The translations under genes and the position numbers were made by a program. A DNA stretch of 64,000 nucleotides, taken from contig JAJEKV010000036.1 of assembly GCA_021234155.1 (NCBI GenBank), positions 9,687,426 through 9,751,425 of the forward strand. Direction: 5' to 3'. Position 1 is the stretch's first letter. Every line of letters starts with the position of its first letter. Shown in pieces: positions 21,374 through 32,846 of the stretch. This DNA is from Isoetes taiwanensis (Eukaryota; Streptophyta; Lycopodiopsida; Isoetales; Isoetaceae). Below the pieces are notes generated by a model. It was not told the DNA's origin, did no database searches, and worked only from the letters and a program-made list of their open reading frames with translations.

Positions 21374-23300
21374 TTAAATAATATACTCGACAATGGCCCA
21401 AGAAGGGAGAGATGTGATGTCTTTTCCCACCCCCACAAGCTTCACATCTCCCTTTACGGTAGTAGTACATTGAGCCCAGGCAGCAGAATTGTCTCTCCGT
21501 AAGAAGCCGATTATGTGACCCAATGAATTTGTGGAGAATGAACGCATTATAGCCTCCCCAAACAAAAATTCCAGCCAAAAGATAGGTCGTGTTGCTTGGC
21601 GAGGGGTACCTGAGTGTTCATTGGGGACATCATCAGGAATGAAAAATCCAAATTTGAACTCTCCCCATCGTTGCCAATCAGAATCAAATTTTTCTTTTTT
21701 TAACAGCCTTATGAGCCAAGGCACATCGGATGAGTTCAAATTGGAAGTTTAATTTCATCTAAGTAAGATCACATTTCTTTAGGCAATCCATAATGCCAGC
21801 TGGATGACAGAGGTGCTAACAGCGGAAACTCGAGATTGAAAGAATTGAGCGCTAGAAGTAACCAAATCCAGATCATGTAGCTTAAGTTTGGGGCCTAATT
21901 GAATCAATCAATCCCAGAAGCTACGGATAGTAGTGCAAGTAAAGATGTGAGTAATAGTTTCATGATGGGATTTACAAAGAAGGCATATGGGATTCTGAAC
22001 AGATTTGAAATTCCTCTTGATCATATTAAAATTGTTGAGAAGAGCATTATGAAGAACAAGCCAACATAAGACTTAGGTATAGGATTTCCAGTTGGCACCT
22101 AAGATATCTTTGAATTCTTTAGCAGAAAGGCCCTGAATAGACACATGTTTACCACTTTTAATAGGGAGGCAAGCATGATAGATTTTGGAAACCTTATAAC
22201 ATCCTTTGGATATGAAGAACCAGTTCAGAGAAGAGCCAGTTTCACATGTTCCATCTTTACCGAGCTGAGGAGAGTATGTCTTGACAACATGATTGTAAAT
22301 AGAGTTTTACTCCCTCCCTACCAACTTCTTAACCTCCTCCCATTGCAGCCACTCTGATTCTTGTCGTCCACAAGATTCTTGACAGTCAGAATACCAGCCT
22401 TGTGCCAATTTTTATAATAGGTAGGATGATAGACTACCGTAGAGCTAAATAAAGGAGGGGCCATTATAGGGGACCAAAAGATGGAGGTATCTCTAGCTGT
22501 ATTAGTAAGCTTTTCATGCTGGAAATTAGGGGAAACCAAATGCCACGCTTTAAAGATGTTTCTCATTAAAGGGAACGTATTCGGAGTCCACTCAAATTCA
22601 TAGAAGGCAGAATCAGAAAGTTGGTGCTTTAAGGTGGCACTACCGAAAGGTTTACTCTTGGGAATCCAATATCTAATAAAATCCATAGCTGGAGATTGGA
22701 AGCCTGAGATAGCTTTCCATACACTTTTAGCCCCTAGAACTTGTGCCTGAAGATGTAAGGACTTACAAGCTACCCCTCCACCTTTCCTACTATGTGTCAG
22801 ACCTTTCCAGGAAACTAGATGAGTGTCTTGCCAGATAAAATCCCTTATATATTGCTCAAATTTATTATACGAGGCCTTGTCTACAATCGAGGCAGAAGAG
22901 AAATAGACATGACTACTAGCCATGACAGAATTAGCAATAAGAATTCTGCCTGCAAGAGACAAGGATCCCTTGAGGAGACAAAGCTTCTTTCTGATCCTAT
23001 TGATCAAAGGTTGCCAAGCAATTTTAAGGGACATGTGAATAGCAAGAGGGAGGCCGAGAAGAGTCAAGTAATGCCCATCAAGGACAAATTGAATTTTTTG
23101 AGTATCAAGGTGAGGCCAGGCTTTATCAGATAAAATTGAACACTTGGCAAGGTTGAGCTGAATCCCAGATGCCAGGCCAGTTATGAAGTTACTATTATTA
23201 GCCTTAAGCATGACAAAGGTATCATCAGCACACTGCAAAATAGAGAGCTGTTTATGGGAATCAGGCATAGAGAGGCCTTGCAAAACCCCTCATTTTTTGA
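21374..23300 (-). pseudogene. LINE reverse transcriptase, C-terminal half (5' truncated)
   Basis: The minus-strand frame 23283-22318 starts at GLSMPDSHKQLSILQCADDT, so the RT active-site box (Ala-Asp-Asp) is present, and continues with SLAGRILIANSVMASSHVY, FIWQDTHLVSWKGLTHSRK and GGGVACKSLHLQAQVLGAKS, typical of plant LINE thumb and post-RT regions. Further left, around 22110-21960, a broken frame carries ICLLCKSHHETITHIFTC, the zf-RVT Cys/His motif, then a frame (21739-21374) with VPWLIRLLKKEKFDSDWQRW. The fingers and endonuclease are missing, the usual 5' truncation of LINEs. Confidence 0.82.
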
Positions 23301-23312
23301 ATGAATTGAATT

Positions 23313-23445
23313 GTTTTTTTTTTTTTTTTTTTAAGGCATGGTTGGTGGTTCTTGCACCCGCCCACGTCTCCCACCCAATGGCAGTCAGTGGGTTCTGAAC
23401 CCTGGTGGAGATCACCCCAACCCAAAGGATATGAACTCAACACAA
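23313..23445 (-). mobile_element. Short retroposon (SINE-like) with poly(A), minus orientation
   Basis: The plus strand shows an 18-20 nt T run (23313-23332) followed by a GC-rich body with cagtgggttctgaaccctgg near 23385 (a B-box-like palindrome when read on the minus strand). It ends around 23445, next to atggatcaagtggttagg, itself tRNA-like on the plus strand. Classification as a SINE is likely but the boundaries are uncertain. The same unit is at 36262-36405. Confidence 0.4.
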
Positions 23446-24100
23446 GGGATGGATCAAGTGGTTAGGATTAAAAAAACCCTCGCATAAAAGGGTTTTCGAG
23501 AAAAACTTGATAGTAATGAGCCTACTGAGGTATGTGTAGACATCATATTGCATACTCAAGCAATTGTGTATGTTTCTATAGCACCTCTAGCATATAACAT
23601 GTTAGTATAGTGACTTCAGATGTTTTTAGAAGCACATTTTGGGATTGATGTGGGTGTGGGGAGACAATCAAGCTTTTATTTTTCTCTGATAGCCGTAAAT
23701 GCAGAGTGTATGTCGCTCCTCTTCTAGGGTTCTTAGCTAAAAAGATTCGCAGATTCTAGACTCCCTTGGTTTCATCAATCCACCTAACTGTTTCTGAGCT
23801 GGCGCACACCTCTGCTAATAATTGCAACGATCTGATGTCTTTTCATAGCGAGGTACTTCATGGAAACAAAGATGCTTTATGAAAATGGAACTAGGTACTC
23901 ACCCCACCTTATATGTGTCTCTAATCATCTAAAGATTTAATGGCCATGTTATTGCAACCAATTAATTGGTAACTACATTATCAAATTATATCCCATTTTT
24001 TACAGGAGAAATGCCACTTAAATATCCTCATTCATATATTCCATATGAGTACACATAAGTTTTCTTAAACTATACATAGTAAGAAGAATAACATTCCGTA
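23446..24100. other. Spacer within the duplicated block
   Basis: No gene or element recognised. The site ctatacatagtaagaag (24069-24085) is the uninterrupted version of the Mutator-like insertion site in the second copy. Confidence 0.5.
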
Positions 24101-24102
24101 TA

Positions 24103-24208
24103 GGGGAATGTCACTTTAGGTGACATTCCCACGTGGAAACGTTGCCGACGCGCGTTAGCGCGGAGGCAACGTTGACACGTGGGAATGTCACCTAAAGTGA
24201 CATTTCCC
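24103..24208. repeat. Foldback hairpin at the edge of a TIR element
   Basis: gggaatgtcactttaggtga and its complement near 24180-24200 form a long imperfect hairpin with inner stems cgttgcc/ggcaacg and a GC-rich loop. It is repeated at about 42805-42907. Confidence 0.75.
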
Positions 24209-24950
24209 AAACGTGAAGTTTGCTTAGGTTACATTCTGTCACTTTTTTTTCCTCATTTTTTTTTCTCTGTTCGCGTTTCCTCTGTCCGCGTTGTGTTCTT
24301 GGTTGGCGATCTTCCTGTTTGCGGTGGCGCCATCGCCGTTGTTGCTTCCGGTGGCGCCAGCCAAGTATTAGGATCATTGTGACGAAGTTTGAAAGGATTT
24401 GGACGAGTTTTTGAAGAATCTTGCTCTGTTTTTGAAGAATCTTGCTCTGTTTTTGTTGCTACCATAGCCGATGTGATAGTTTCTGGCGCCATTTGTGTTT
24501 TTTCTTTGCCTGAAGAAGTTGGACGAAGTGGTAAGAAGATTTCGGAAGATTCTTTGCTTGCATGTTGCTTTCTTGCTACAATATGTGTGCGGGAGCATGT
24601 AGCACGACTTGGAAGACGGTCAGGATGCCTATTTTGCAAGAAATTCTTGCATGCAGGTTCTCTAGTCGAAGTTTTCTGGTTCCTAATTTGTTTCAGGTTC
24701 TGATACTTGCTATAGGACGAGTTTCAGAGTTGTATTTTAGATTCTTGTTTGATCCAGGTGGTTTGCTTCAGCATTGTGTCAAAAAGGCAAGTATTATTCT
24801 TGTTTTTTCGTGTTTCTTTTGATATTCTTTGTTTCTTGTTACTAATCTGCAATGTTTCTTGTTATGCCAGTCATGTCTCCGGAAATGATCAGCGAAATGA
24901 TAAAGGGTTTTGGCCTGAAAAATTGTGGAAGTTCTACTGGTTTTGGACCT
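24209..24950. mobile_element. TIR-bounded element with gene-like interior, right end missing
   Basis: The left end (gtttgcttaggttacattct, about 24217-24236) is the inverse of the right end seen in the intact copy at 43911-43947. The interior matches 42908-43655. The copy stops abruptly at ggacctgct (24943-24951), where gypsy interior begins, so it is cut at a duplication breakpoint. Confidence 0.7.
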
Positions 24951-26260
24951 GCTCCAATAAAGTCTGAATTTCTGACTGGAGCTGAGCCTGTTGATCTGCG
25001 AGTTGGCTGACTTGAGCTTGTGTACTTTTGAGATCTGCATGAGCCTGTAAGAGAGCTTCATGCTTGTCTTGAAGTTTGGCCTCCAAAGTTGCAACTTGGG
25101 CAGTTGCAGCTTGAAGGTCCTGGTGTACCGCATCAGAGGCCTCTAGTGCCCGTTGAACCCCGCTCATAAGAGCGTCTTGGGATTCTTGTAACTTGAGAGC
25201 AGCAGCTTGAGCATCCTGCTGATACTGATACAACAACTGACGAGGGTGTTGTGGTGGTGGAGCTTGCTGTTGCCTGGTTTGGGATGTTTGGGAAAAATGG
25301 TGTGAAGTGGATGGTGTAGCGGAGGAGGAGACAGTGACATGGGTGTGACTGTGGACATGACCCTGGAAGGAAAACGGCGTGAAGTGCCAACTTGGTGAGT
25401 GATTGGAAGGGAGCCCGAGTGGAAGTATGAGAATTTGGTGGTGTGGGAGGGAAGTAATGACGGATGAGGGCTTGAAAGTGGCCTCCCACGAAACTTCGAA
25501 ATGGTGATGGTACCCCGGCGGTCCATTTCTTGGAGAAGACGATAGAACATCATTTGGGGCCAATCTATGTGGTGTTTGGAGTGTGTAGCAAAGAGGACCG
25601 TGTTATAGAAAGGCTTATTGATATGGGTGTTCTTGATAGAATACCCAAGGAATTTTCGCCACGTAAATTTAACAAAGGTTTCGTGAGGCTTGTCGATATT
25701 GGTCGACGATGGACATTGGCATGATAAGGTGTGCACCAAACTCGTGGACATCGAGATCCTCAGATAGCGTACCATGATACACAAGGGGTGTGCAAGGGAA
25801 TATGAAATACCTCAGAAATCAAATGTTGAGTCAACGAAATAGTGGTGCCATCGACCACAGTGGTGTAACCTTGCGGGCTGTTAACGATATTGGCGATGAA
25901 CTGCTTCAACTGGTCAGGATTTGGAGCCGGAAGTTCCATTTGAGAGAATTCGTAAAGCTGGTGTCGCTCAAATGACTCTTTATTTGGGCCAACAAGGGCT
26001 TCACGGAAAGTGGGCGCCAAGAAGGATACGAGATGCAAAAAGGGCCGGATCCTTGGGAGCAGTGGCTTGAAGTGTAGAAAATCTTGGGGCAGCCATGGGA
26101 ATGATGTGCAGAACGAAGAGGGATGCCAAAGGCGGAAGACGAAAGTCGAGCGCGGAGGACAAAGGCGCAGAGGAACGAAAAGGTGTGTTTTAGGGCGCAT
26201 AACCGAGGCTAAGAGGTATGAAGAGGGCTTAAACTGAACCGTTGATGGTGCCAAAGTCAA
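24950..26260 (-). CDS. Extra ORF of gypsy copy 2 (N-terminal half)
   Basis: The frame 26260-25760 ends with PDQLKQFIANIVNSPQGYTT and VVDGTTISLTQHLISEVFHI; the frame 25563-24950 carries the Ser/His/Pro-rich part and a clear coiled coil (AAALKLQESQDALM, QVATLEAKLQDKHEALLQAH, QLQSEIQTLLEQV). FVKFTWRKFLGYSIKN and PFYNTVLFATHSKHHIDWPQ lie between them in another frame. Function unknown. This copy is the best place to define the protein. Confidence 0.5.
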
Positions 26261-26676
26261 AAGATGCCAAGAAGGGTATTGAGAGGCAAAATTTGGCTAA
26301 GTCCCAAAAACGTAAGGGAGAAGCAATGAACGGTGAGGATGAGACGTGAAAGAAAGATCGGATGTGACAGATGGCAAAGGACACCCATTAATGTTCGACG
26401 GGCGTGAAAAGAAGGAATGGCATTCAATGCTGGCAACTCAAAGTGGGATATCATTAAAAGGAATGTGTCGGAAGGTACCATGGCTAGATATGCGCGCGGA
26501 GAAAAGATTCTCATTTTAGAAACAAACCTTTGCATTGCAAAACACGTTGGCGATTTGTGTGATTGGTCCACGCCGACAAGGAGTGCCTCGATGGGCTATA
26601 TAAGACGAACCGAGAGGAACGAAGGCATCCGATGGCGCCGCGATGGCCGCGGGCCGGCTTGAACGAAGACTGCACG

Positions 26677-26895
26677 ATGCCCACTAACTGTCAGGAGTGG
26701 ATCACTTGCAAGATGAATTGTCTGGATCTCTGGCGCTGCCACAACCGTGGCATTCGAATGGACGGCTGGTGTGCCGGGATGGCTGAACATCCCGACCCGA
26801 AGACCAACGGGATGGAGGTGGTTCTGCACCTTCGCTGGGATCCGGAGCGTAACCTTTACCATCTCCTGCGCGATACCTCTGCCCGACCCGAGTAG
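26677..26895 (+). CDS. Antisense small ORF in gypsy copy 2
   Basis: 72 codons from ATG to TAG on the strand opposite to gag-pol, Cys/Trp/Met-rich (ITCKMNCLDLWRCHNRG, HLRWDPERNLYHLL). A TATA-like ctatataag lies about 75 bp upstream at 26596-26604, and a longer in-frame start exists further up (26563). Possibly an antisense accessory gene, possibly chance. Confidence 0.3.
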   Translation: MPTNCQEWITCKMNCLDLWRCHNRGIRMDGWCAGMAEHPDPKTNGMEVVLHLRWDPERNLYHLLRDTSARPE

Positions 26896-27187
26896 GGGTT
26901 TTGCCTCTTAGGACTTAGTAGATAGGGCTCGAGAGCCCTTTTTTATATATAGGGCGCGTGCCCATAGCGAAATAGCCGGGCTGCGCCCACATTTTGTAAA
27001 AAAAAAATTCCACTATAATATAATATACCGCCTTTCTAGTCACTTTACGTGGTGTTTGCTTCTTGAACTGCCTCTCGTGTGTTGATGTGCACTTTCTCGT
27101 GTGATGAAATGCTTTGAGACGAAAAACCATTAACCAATGTAGGTAATGGAGTGCCATCTAACTCGCCTAGTTGGAAAACGCTTTGGT

Positions 27188-28364
27188 CTAACCACTTGAA
27201 CAATTTGATAAGGGCCAAGCCAACGAAAACTTGAGTTTACCCGAAAAATTTTGTACTGAATCATAAAGAAGAACCAAATCTCCTTCTTTGAATGTTTTTG
27301 TCTTCAAACGCTTGTCATGTAAAGATTTTTGCAAATCAAGTCCATGAAAAACACGAATATAAGCATCCCTTCGAAGTTCATCCAACTGTTCTAATTGATA
27401 GACCCGTTCTTTGAGTGCGGCCGGTGGATTATGAGCGTGAGCTTGAAAAACGGAGTGTTGGAAGGATGTATTCAAACGGCATGAGAGCTTCCCCGACCAT
27501 AAACCAATTTAAAAGGAGTGTGACCAAGAGCAATCTTGAAACAAGTATTGTAGGCCCAAAGAACAAGAGGGAAGTTTTGTCCGCCAATCACTGCGGGGAA
27601 GCGTCACAAATTTTCTTGAGAATGGTGACCGTGAGTTTTGTTGGTGCTTTCGCCAACCCATTGCCTTGAGGATAGTAAGGTGTGCTCTTGTGATGATGTA
27701 TCGAGATAATCCGTCAGCTCCTTGATAGTATGATTGATGAAATGAACACCACGGTCCACCCAGCTCAGGTAGGGCAGCCGAATCGCTGCGTGATAATTTG
27801 TTGATAGAGGACTCTAGCCGTGCTTGCCGCAGTGTTGTCCGGAAGTGCACAAGCTTCCGCCCATTTGGTGGCGTGGTCGGTGAGAACCGTAATGTATCGC
27901 ACGCGAGTGTGTCGCGGGAGGATCTATAGGTCCCACAAAGTCCATTCCCCATTTGGTTGAAGGGAAGTGGCGTGGCGGCCGGCGTCAAAGGGAAGAGCGC
28001 CACGGTCGTGGGGCCCCACCCGCCGGGCAAGCGCCACACGTCGCGCGGGCGTGGGCGTGAGCATCTTTGAAGAGCGTGGGCCAATAATACCGGCTAGAAG
28101 GATTTTGGCGTCTCGTGGTGTCACCATGAAAATGACCACCACCGAGCCCTTGATGAGCTTCTCGAACAATGTCCGAACTTCATGAGGTAGAACACGTCGA
28201 TTAAGGATGGTGTCCTTACCCTTTTGTAGAGATGTCCGCAACCATGGTGTAGTCACGGACCTCTCGGAGAAATTGATGGCGACAGGGGGATTGTCGCTAA
28301 GGTGAGAGAGCCGCCTCGCCTTTCGGTGGAAGAGCACCCGTGAGGAGGTACTGCTGAAAATCAT
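27188..28364 (-). CDS. Integrase of gypsy copy 2 (fragmented)
   Basis: Same motifs as in copy 1: KGSVVVIFMVTPRDAKILLA (28180-28120), the catalytic-core region near 27880-27780, GLQYLFQDC near 27540, and the C-terminal domain 27475-27188 with VYQLEQLDELRRDAYIRVFH and DLQKSLHDKRLKTKTFKEGD. Breaks lie at other positions than in copy 1. Confidence 0.75.
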
Positions 28365-28507
28365 GGAACCAATGTGGTGTTGCCGCGACTAAAAAAAGCC
28401 GAGCATCGTGAAAGGCGCCTCGAGACCCCGGGCCATGGGATCATCCGTGTGGATGCGTGAAAGATAATCCGAAACAACATGAGATTTGCCCGCCCTTATG
28501 AACGATT

Positions 28508-28870
28508 TCAAAAGGAGCAAATTCTTGGAGAAGAAGGACCCAACGAGCAATGCGCCCGTGGGCGGGACTTGTTGATCAAATAGAGGAGTGCTTGGTGGTC
28601 CACAAAGAACTTGATTTGACCGCCCAAAAGGTAATGACGGAAGCGTTGGACACGTAAAATGAGACCCAAAGCTTCACGCCCGGGCGTAATAGTTGCGCGC
28701 CGCCAGAAGTGAGTTTTCCGGGCGAGCGATTTGGTTTGTCGCGCAGCGCGATCATATTCTTGAGAAAGAACAGCTCCAATAGCAAACGCCGAGACATCGA
28801 CATGAACGCGGAAAGGGCTTGTCCCATTAAGGAGGAACAAGAACCGTGCCCGAGTAAGCAAAAGCTTCAC
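28508..28870 (-). CDS. RNase H domain of gypsy copy 2
   Basis: The frame contains PFRVHVDVSAFAIGAVLSQ with the first catalytic Asp, then LILRVQRFRHYLLGGQIKFF and VDHQALLYLINKS. This is cleaner than copy 1 and supports the domain assignment there. Confidence 0.82.
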   Translation of the reverse strand: MKLLLTRARFLFLLNGTSPFRVHVDVSAFAIGAVLSQEYDRAARQTKSLARKTHFWRRATITPGREALGLILRVQRFRHYLLGGQIKFFVDHQALLYLINKSRPRAHCSLGPSSPRICSF

Positions 28871-29148
28871 CGTTGGAAAGCGACTTCCTACTTTGGAATT
28901 CCAAGCCCGTGGGATTCGCCACCCGTGAGTTTATGAATGGGATCTGCAATGGCGCCAGTCCGTGTATGAAGGTGGAGTAATAATTGACCTTTCCCAGGAA
29001 AGAGCGTGTCTCCTTGATATTGGCTGGTGCTTGAGCCTTGAGCACACAACTGATTTTGGCAGGATCAGTGGTGATTCCTGCTTTGCTGACAACATGGCCT
29101 AACAGAACACCAGAAGTGACGCAAAAGGTGCATTTCTCAGGATTGAGA

Positions 29149-29640
29149 CTAATGCCGACTCATCACATTTCGAAGACGAAGTTCCAATTTATCCAAATGG
29201 TCAGCCATGGAACAGTAGGGCGAGAAGTCATCTTGAAAAATTTGCAAGAAGGGATTTTCCTTCATGAAATCATGAAAAACTGAGAGCATGATGCGTTGAA
29301 ACGTTGAAGGAGAGTTGGATAATCCAAAAGGAACCACCTTGTAGGCAAAAGTGCCCCACGGGGTGGTGAAAGTGGTCTTGAGTTGATCAGAGTCTTTGAT
29401 GGAGATCTGATTGTAGCCAGAAAAACCATCCATAAAGGAGTACATCTCATGTCCAGCCACTTCTTCCAGAACTTGGTCTGTGAAGGGAAGTGGAAAATGA
29501 TCACGCCCGTGGCCCGATTGAGTTTCCGATAGTCCACACATGCACGCCGATCTTACCATTGTGCTTAAGGGCAATGACGATGGGGCTCACCCATTCGAAT
29601 GTTTGACCTCATAGATCAAACCCGGCAAAGAAGGAGTTTG
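29149..29640 (-). CDS. Reverse transcriptase of gypsy copy 2
   Basis: The frame 29574-29149 includes MYSFMDGFSGYNQISIKDSD, QLKTTFTTPWGTFAYKVVPF, GLSNSPSTFQRIM, and the active site FLQIFQDDFSPYCS. FQDD differs from the usual YxDD. Upstream, the finger region near 29600 is shifted. Confidence 0.85.
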
Positions 29641-30152
29641 TCAATTTCGCCTTGACGCCGATCACGGTAATTAGGGTTGAGCCTCAGATCGCCGCGTTGC
29701 TACACCGGTCGTCGCATCGATTTGGTAGGAATGGTGAGTTCCCCAAGCTTTTGTTGATTCCCCAAGATCTTTGTAACTCCAGCGAAAATGTGTTTGAATT
29801 TTTGAACAGCTTGACGGCCCCGCTTCGATAAGGAGCCGGAAGATTTGCGCAATGCGACAGTTGATTGTTGCCAACGCCCACCATCTCGACTTCGAGTCCA
29901 ATATGGGGTATTACTTCATATCCCGACAATGTGTGCGTGGAGGTTGGAGCATAACCGATCGCGTGGCACTTTGTGGGTGAAAAAGAGGTTGCTCGGGCCA
30001 TCTAGCGTAGGTTGCTTCATGACAAATAAGTGTACATCAACAGAGTTGCGGGAGGTTCAAAGATCCGAAAAGTGATCAACGCTGCTTGATTCGATTGCAA
30101 GGAGCCAGGTAGGGGTCAAGCAAGGCAGCCACAGCCTGGTCCTGATCAAGAG

Positions 30153-30706
30153 TCATTGCTCCCCAAGGATCAGCATATTCGGGGTAGGATGACAGAGGCA
30201 TACTCGCAGGTGGAGCCTGAACTTGATAAATATTCCGAAGCTTCTTCGTAATCGATTAATCCGAGAGAGGGGTTCCGCATTGTCAATGTAAATGATCCTG
30301 CCTGCTTGCAAGTCCATGGTGGCATTGAGATGACCATCGGTGATGACTAACCGGTCCGTGGCCCAGTAATGGATACTCTTTGCCTGGCGGAGAAAAGGTC
30401 TGCCTACCAGCATTTCATAGTCACCTGGATCTTCGCCAGCTTTCCAAACTCCAAATTCCATGGGAAAGCGGAGATCACCAATGTTGATGTGAAGAATAGG
30501 TGTGACGCCTTGAGGTCTCGTGATATGGCCATTAGCCAATTTGATGTCATATGGGGCACGAAAAGAGTTGTGTGATGCCCATTTGTTTTGCGGAGTTTAT
30601 CCGTGATGAGATTGATCGCGCTACCTCCATCGATTTGAACATGGTTGACTTGCTGATTTCCCACCGTGGCATGGACCGCGGGTGTAGAGGTAGCCACCAA
30701 CCCCAA
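30153..30706 (-). CDS. Protease region of gypsy copy 2
   Basis: VNHVQIDGGSAINLITDKLR marks the retropepsin-like active-site loop (near 30640); FPWNLEFGK follows and the next frame (30539-30153) carries LNATMDLQAGR. It joins gag upstream and RT downstream. Confidence 0.65.
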
Positions 30707-30894
30707 CTAAAACAGTTGGGAGTGGTAACCGTCCTTGAGAGCGGGGACAGAGTTTTAAAATGGTGGCCAAGCTTAAAGGAATTTTGATCTTGGCGAGCTC
30801 CTCTTGGAGTTCGAGAGGTACATGAGAAAAAGGATCTGGCCGGGTTCCACTGTGCGGAGTGCGTGGCGTGGAAGCAAAGAACTTTTTGAGTAAG

Positions 30895-31848
30895 TCAACC
30901 CTCGGCTGCAATATTGGGATATGTCTGAGAGCGTGGAGGTTGAGATGTTGAAGGGGTATCTTGTCTTTGTTGAGCTCTAGTGGTGGCATGAACATTTGCC
31001 AATGTGCGGCCTTCAGCAGCTTGCATGAGGTTCAAAATGCTTTGGCGAACTTTGGGCATGACATGTGGCATGAGCTTTTCCAAGTCAGGTGCAAAGTGAA
31101 CCTTTTTTTCGTCCTCATGAGGAATGGTGTCAACCGCAGCGCGTGCTTGCGTGCCCTTCTGAATAATAGTCAAGGGACGTGATGCCTTGGTCTGGCGTGA
31201 AACTAAACCAACCCAATTTGACGGCTGGACTGGAGGATTAAGTGCCTGAAAAATTTCCTCTTGGGCTTGTTGATCCAGCTGAGGTTGATTTGCTGGAGCT
31301 GGTTGATAGCGTGATTGCTGAGGCGCTCTTGGTGGCTTCTTAAGAACTGGTCGCGGGCCTTGTTTGCCATTAGCGAGCCAGAGTTGGTAAGCCGTGAGGC
31401 GGACCGATGTGGTCTGATTTGTGCCGTGAAGCCGCATTCAACTTGTGGAAGTTGAGGACACGCCGCGGGGTGGTATGACCCCATTCTTGACAAAGATAAC
31501 ACCGAGCTTTAGAAGGATCAAAAGGAGGACGCTGGTTGGATCCCCGTGGTTGGTCCCGCTGTCGATAGAGTTGCGTGGGCTGCACCCAAGAGGTGGTCAC
31601 GATAGTGCGATTGTTGCTGAGGTGTGGTTTGCACTTGATAAACCATTTTGTTGCGGAACGGTGTGGGATGAGTGCGAGTGCACTCTTCCGTGGCATGTTT
31701 GCACATGTTGCATCGCTTGCAATGAGGCGGGCCATTGGTGGAGTTGCACTCATTGGCCAAATGGCCTTGGTATTTGCAAATATGGCACCAGATTTGACTG
31801 CGCTGTGGATTAGCGTGTTGAGGCTGAACAGCCGTTTGTGGAACCATT
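30895..31848 (-). CDS. Gag C-terminal part of gypsy copy 2
   Basis: Both knuckles are present (CHICKYQGHLANEC and CKRCNMCKHATEEC, about 31690-31795), followed by the Gln/Pro-rich linker and LEKLMPHVMPKVRQSILNLM. The N-terminal capsid part is absent because the copy stops at 31848. Confidence 0.78.
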
Positions 31849-31926
31849 TGAAGGAGTAAATGCCTATCTTTCTATACTCAAAGCTTTAAAGCAAGAGCTA
31901 ATTGGAGCACAAGAAGATATTAATGA

Positions 31927-32846
31927 GAATTGAATTGAATTGAATTTTACTGTCCACGAAGGCTGACAGTTTTTAGGATCCATATAAAGAGAGCACAAGC
32001 AGCCCACTATTGCTCCGGATTAAGAGATCCATGCCTGGGGGAAAAAACCTTAACAGCAGTAGGCTCGCTAAGAAACTGTACATCTCAACGTGATGACATA
32101 GAAATTAGTCCATATTGCTTTTTAAGAACCTCTAGGATAAAGGATCATAATCTCATTATTGCAGACTTCTGCAAAAGCAAATGTAACAGAGGATTAGGTG
32201 TAATCAGGCCAACATATCGTGCTTGAATAGTCGCAAATGCCGGACAAATCTGAAGAGTATGGCATTCATCTTCAATGTCCCCTATCTAACAACATTGACA
32301 TATCCTATTTTCACATTCCTCTCGATCCCATCTGCCTATTTCAATTCTCAGACGTGTGCACCAGTACGAATGACACAGTTATTCTACGCCTCTGCATAGG
32401 CAAACGTAAAAGTGGGAATTGTTGTGTGCCAAGGGCAAGTGTGGGATTGATCTGGCTTCTGGTGTATGTTGCTTTGTCTTTTTTCAAGGCACTGGCATTC
32501 CAAAGCTTAGCAATGAACCATGTATTGAGATATTGTTTCAAGTGAAGGTGATTTTCATTGCTTTGTACCTGTACATATCCTTGTTTTTGGATATTTCGTA
32601 TGGAGAACCAACTTGCTCATTTCTCCGTCCAACATGCCTTAAGACATTGTGCACCCATGGCCAGTGTGCAGTCCAGATTCGAAAGTTGGATGTCTTCATG
32701 TTTACCACCTTCTGGTAATACAATATGTGGCGCTTCGAAGTGGCACGTTGCAGAGGCAAGGATCATTTCTAGCTGGAGAATTAGATATGAAACCCTAGAC
32801 TTGACCCGAGTCAGAGATGCCTTCTGAACCCATTCCAAATCTTCCA
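31927..32846 (-). mobile_element. LINE 3' end, second copy
   Basis: Copy of 18981-19900 with the same gaatt-repeat tail and zinc-binding region. Differences cluster around 32350-32400 at CAG/CG-type positions. Confidence 0.65.

Larger units (their letters stand above)
18903..24950. repeat. Duplicated block, copy 1
   Basis: 18903 onwards (gaaggagtaaatgcctatct) is nearly identical to 31848-37030 and, after the Mutator-like insertion there, to 42784-43655. It contains two LINE fragments, a SINE and the left part of a TIR-bounded element. The few differences are mostly at CAG/CTG sites. At its right end it passes directly into gypsy interior at about 24950. Confidence 0.93.
24950..31848 (-). mobile_element. 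Second gypsy interior copy, without LTRs
   Basis: Corresponds to 8284-15210 of the complete element with the same order (part of the extra ORF, integrase, RNase H, RT, protease, gag to the zinc knuckles) but no LTR, leader or polypurine tract. Its ends are not LTR ends: the left joint is in the extra ORF, the right joint just N-terminal to the zinc knuckles. It is therefore a segment of a larger duplication, not an independent insertion. Overall frame integrity is better than in the first copy. Confidence 0.9.

Noticed and set aside
24253-24703. Protein-coding gene in the TIR element's left half
   Set aside because: Overlapping frames on both strands, no family resemblance; copy 2 does not keep the same frame.
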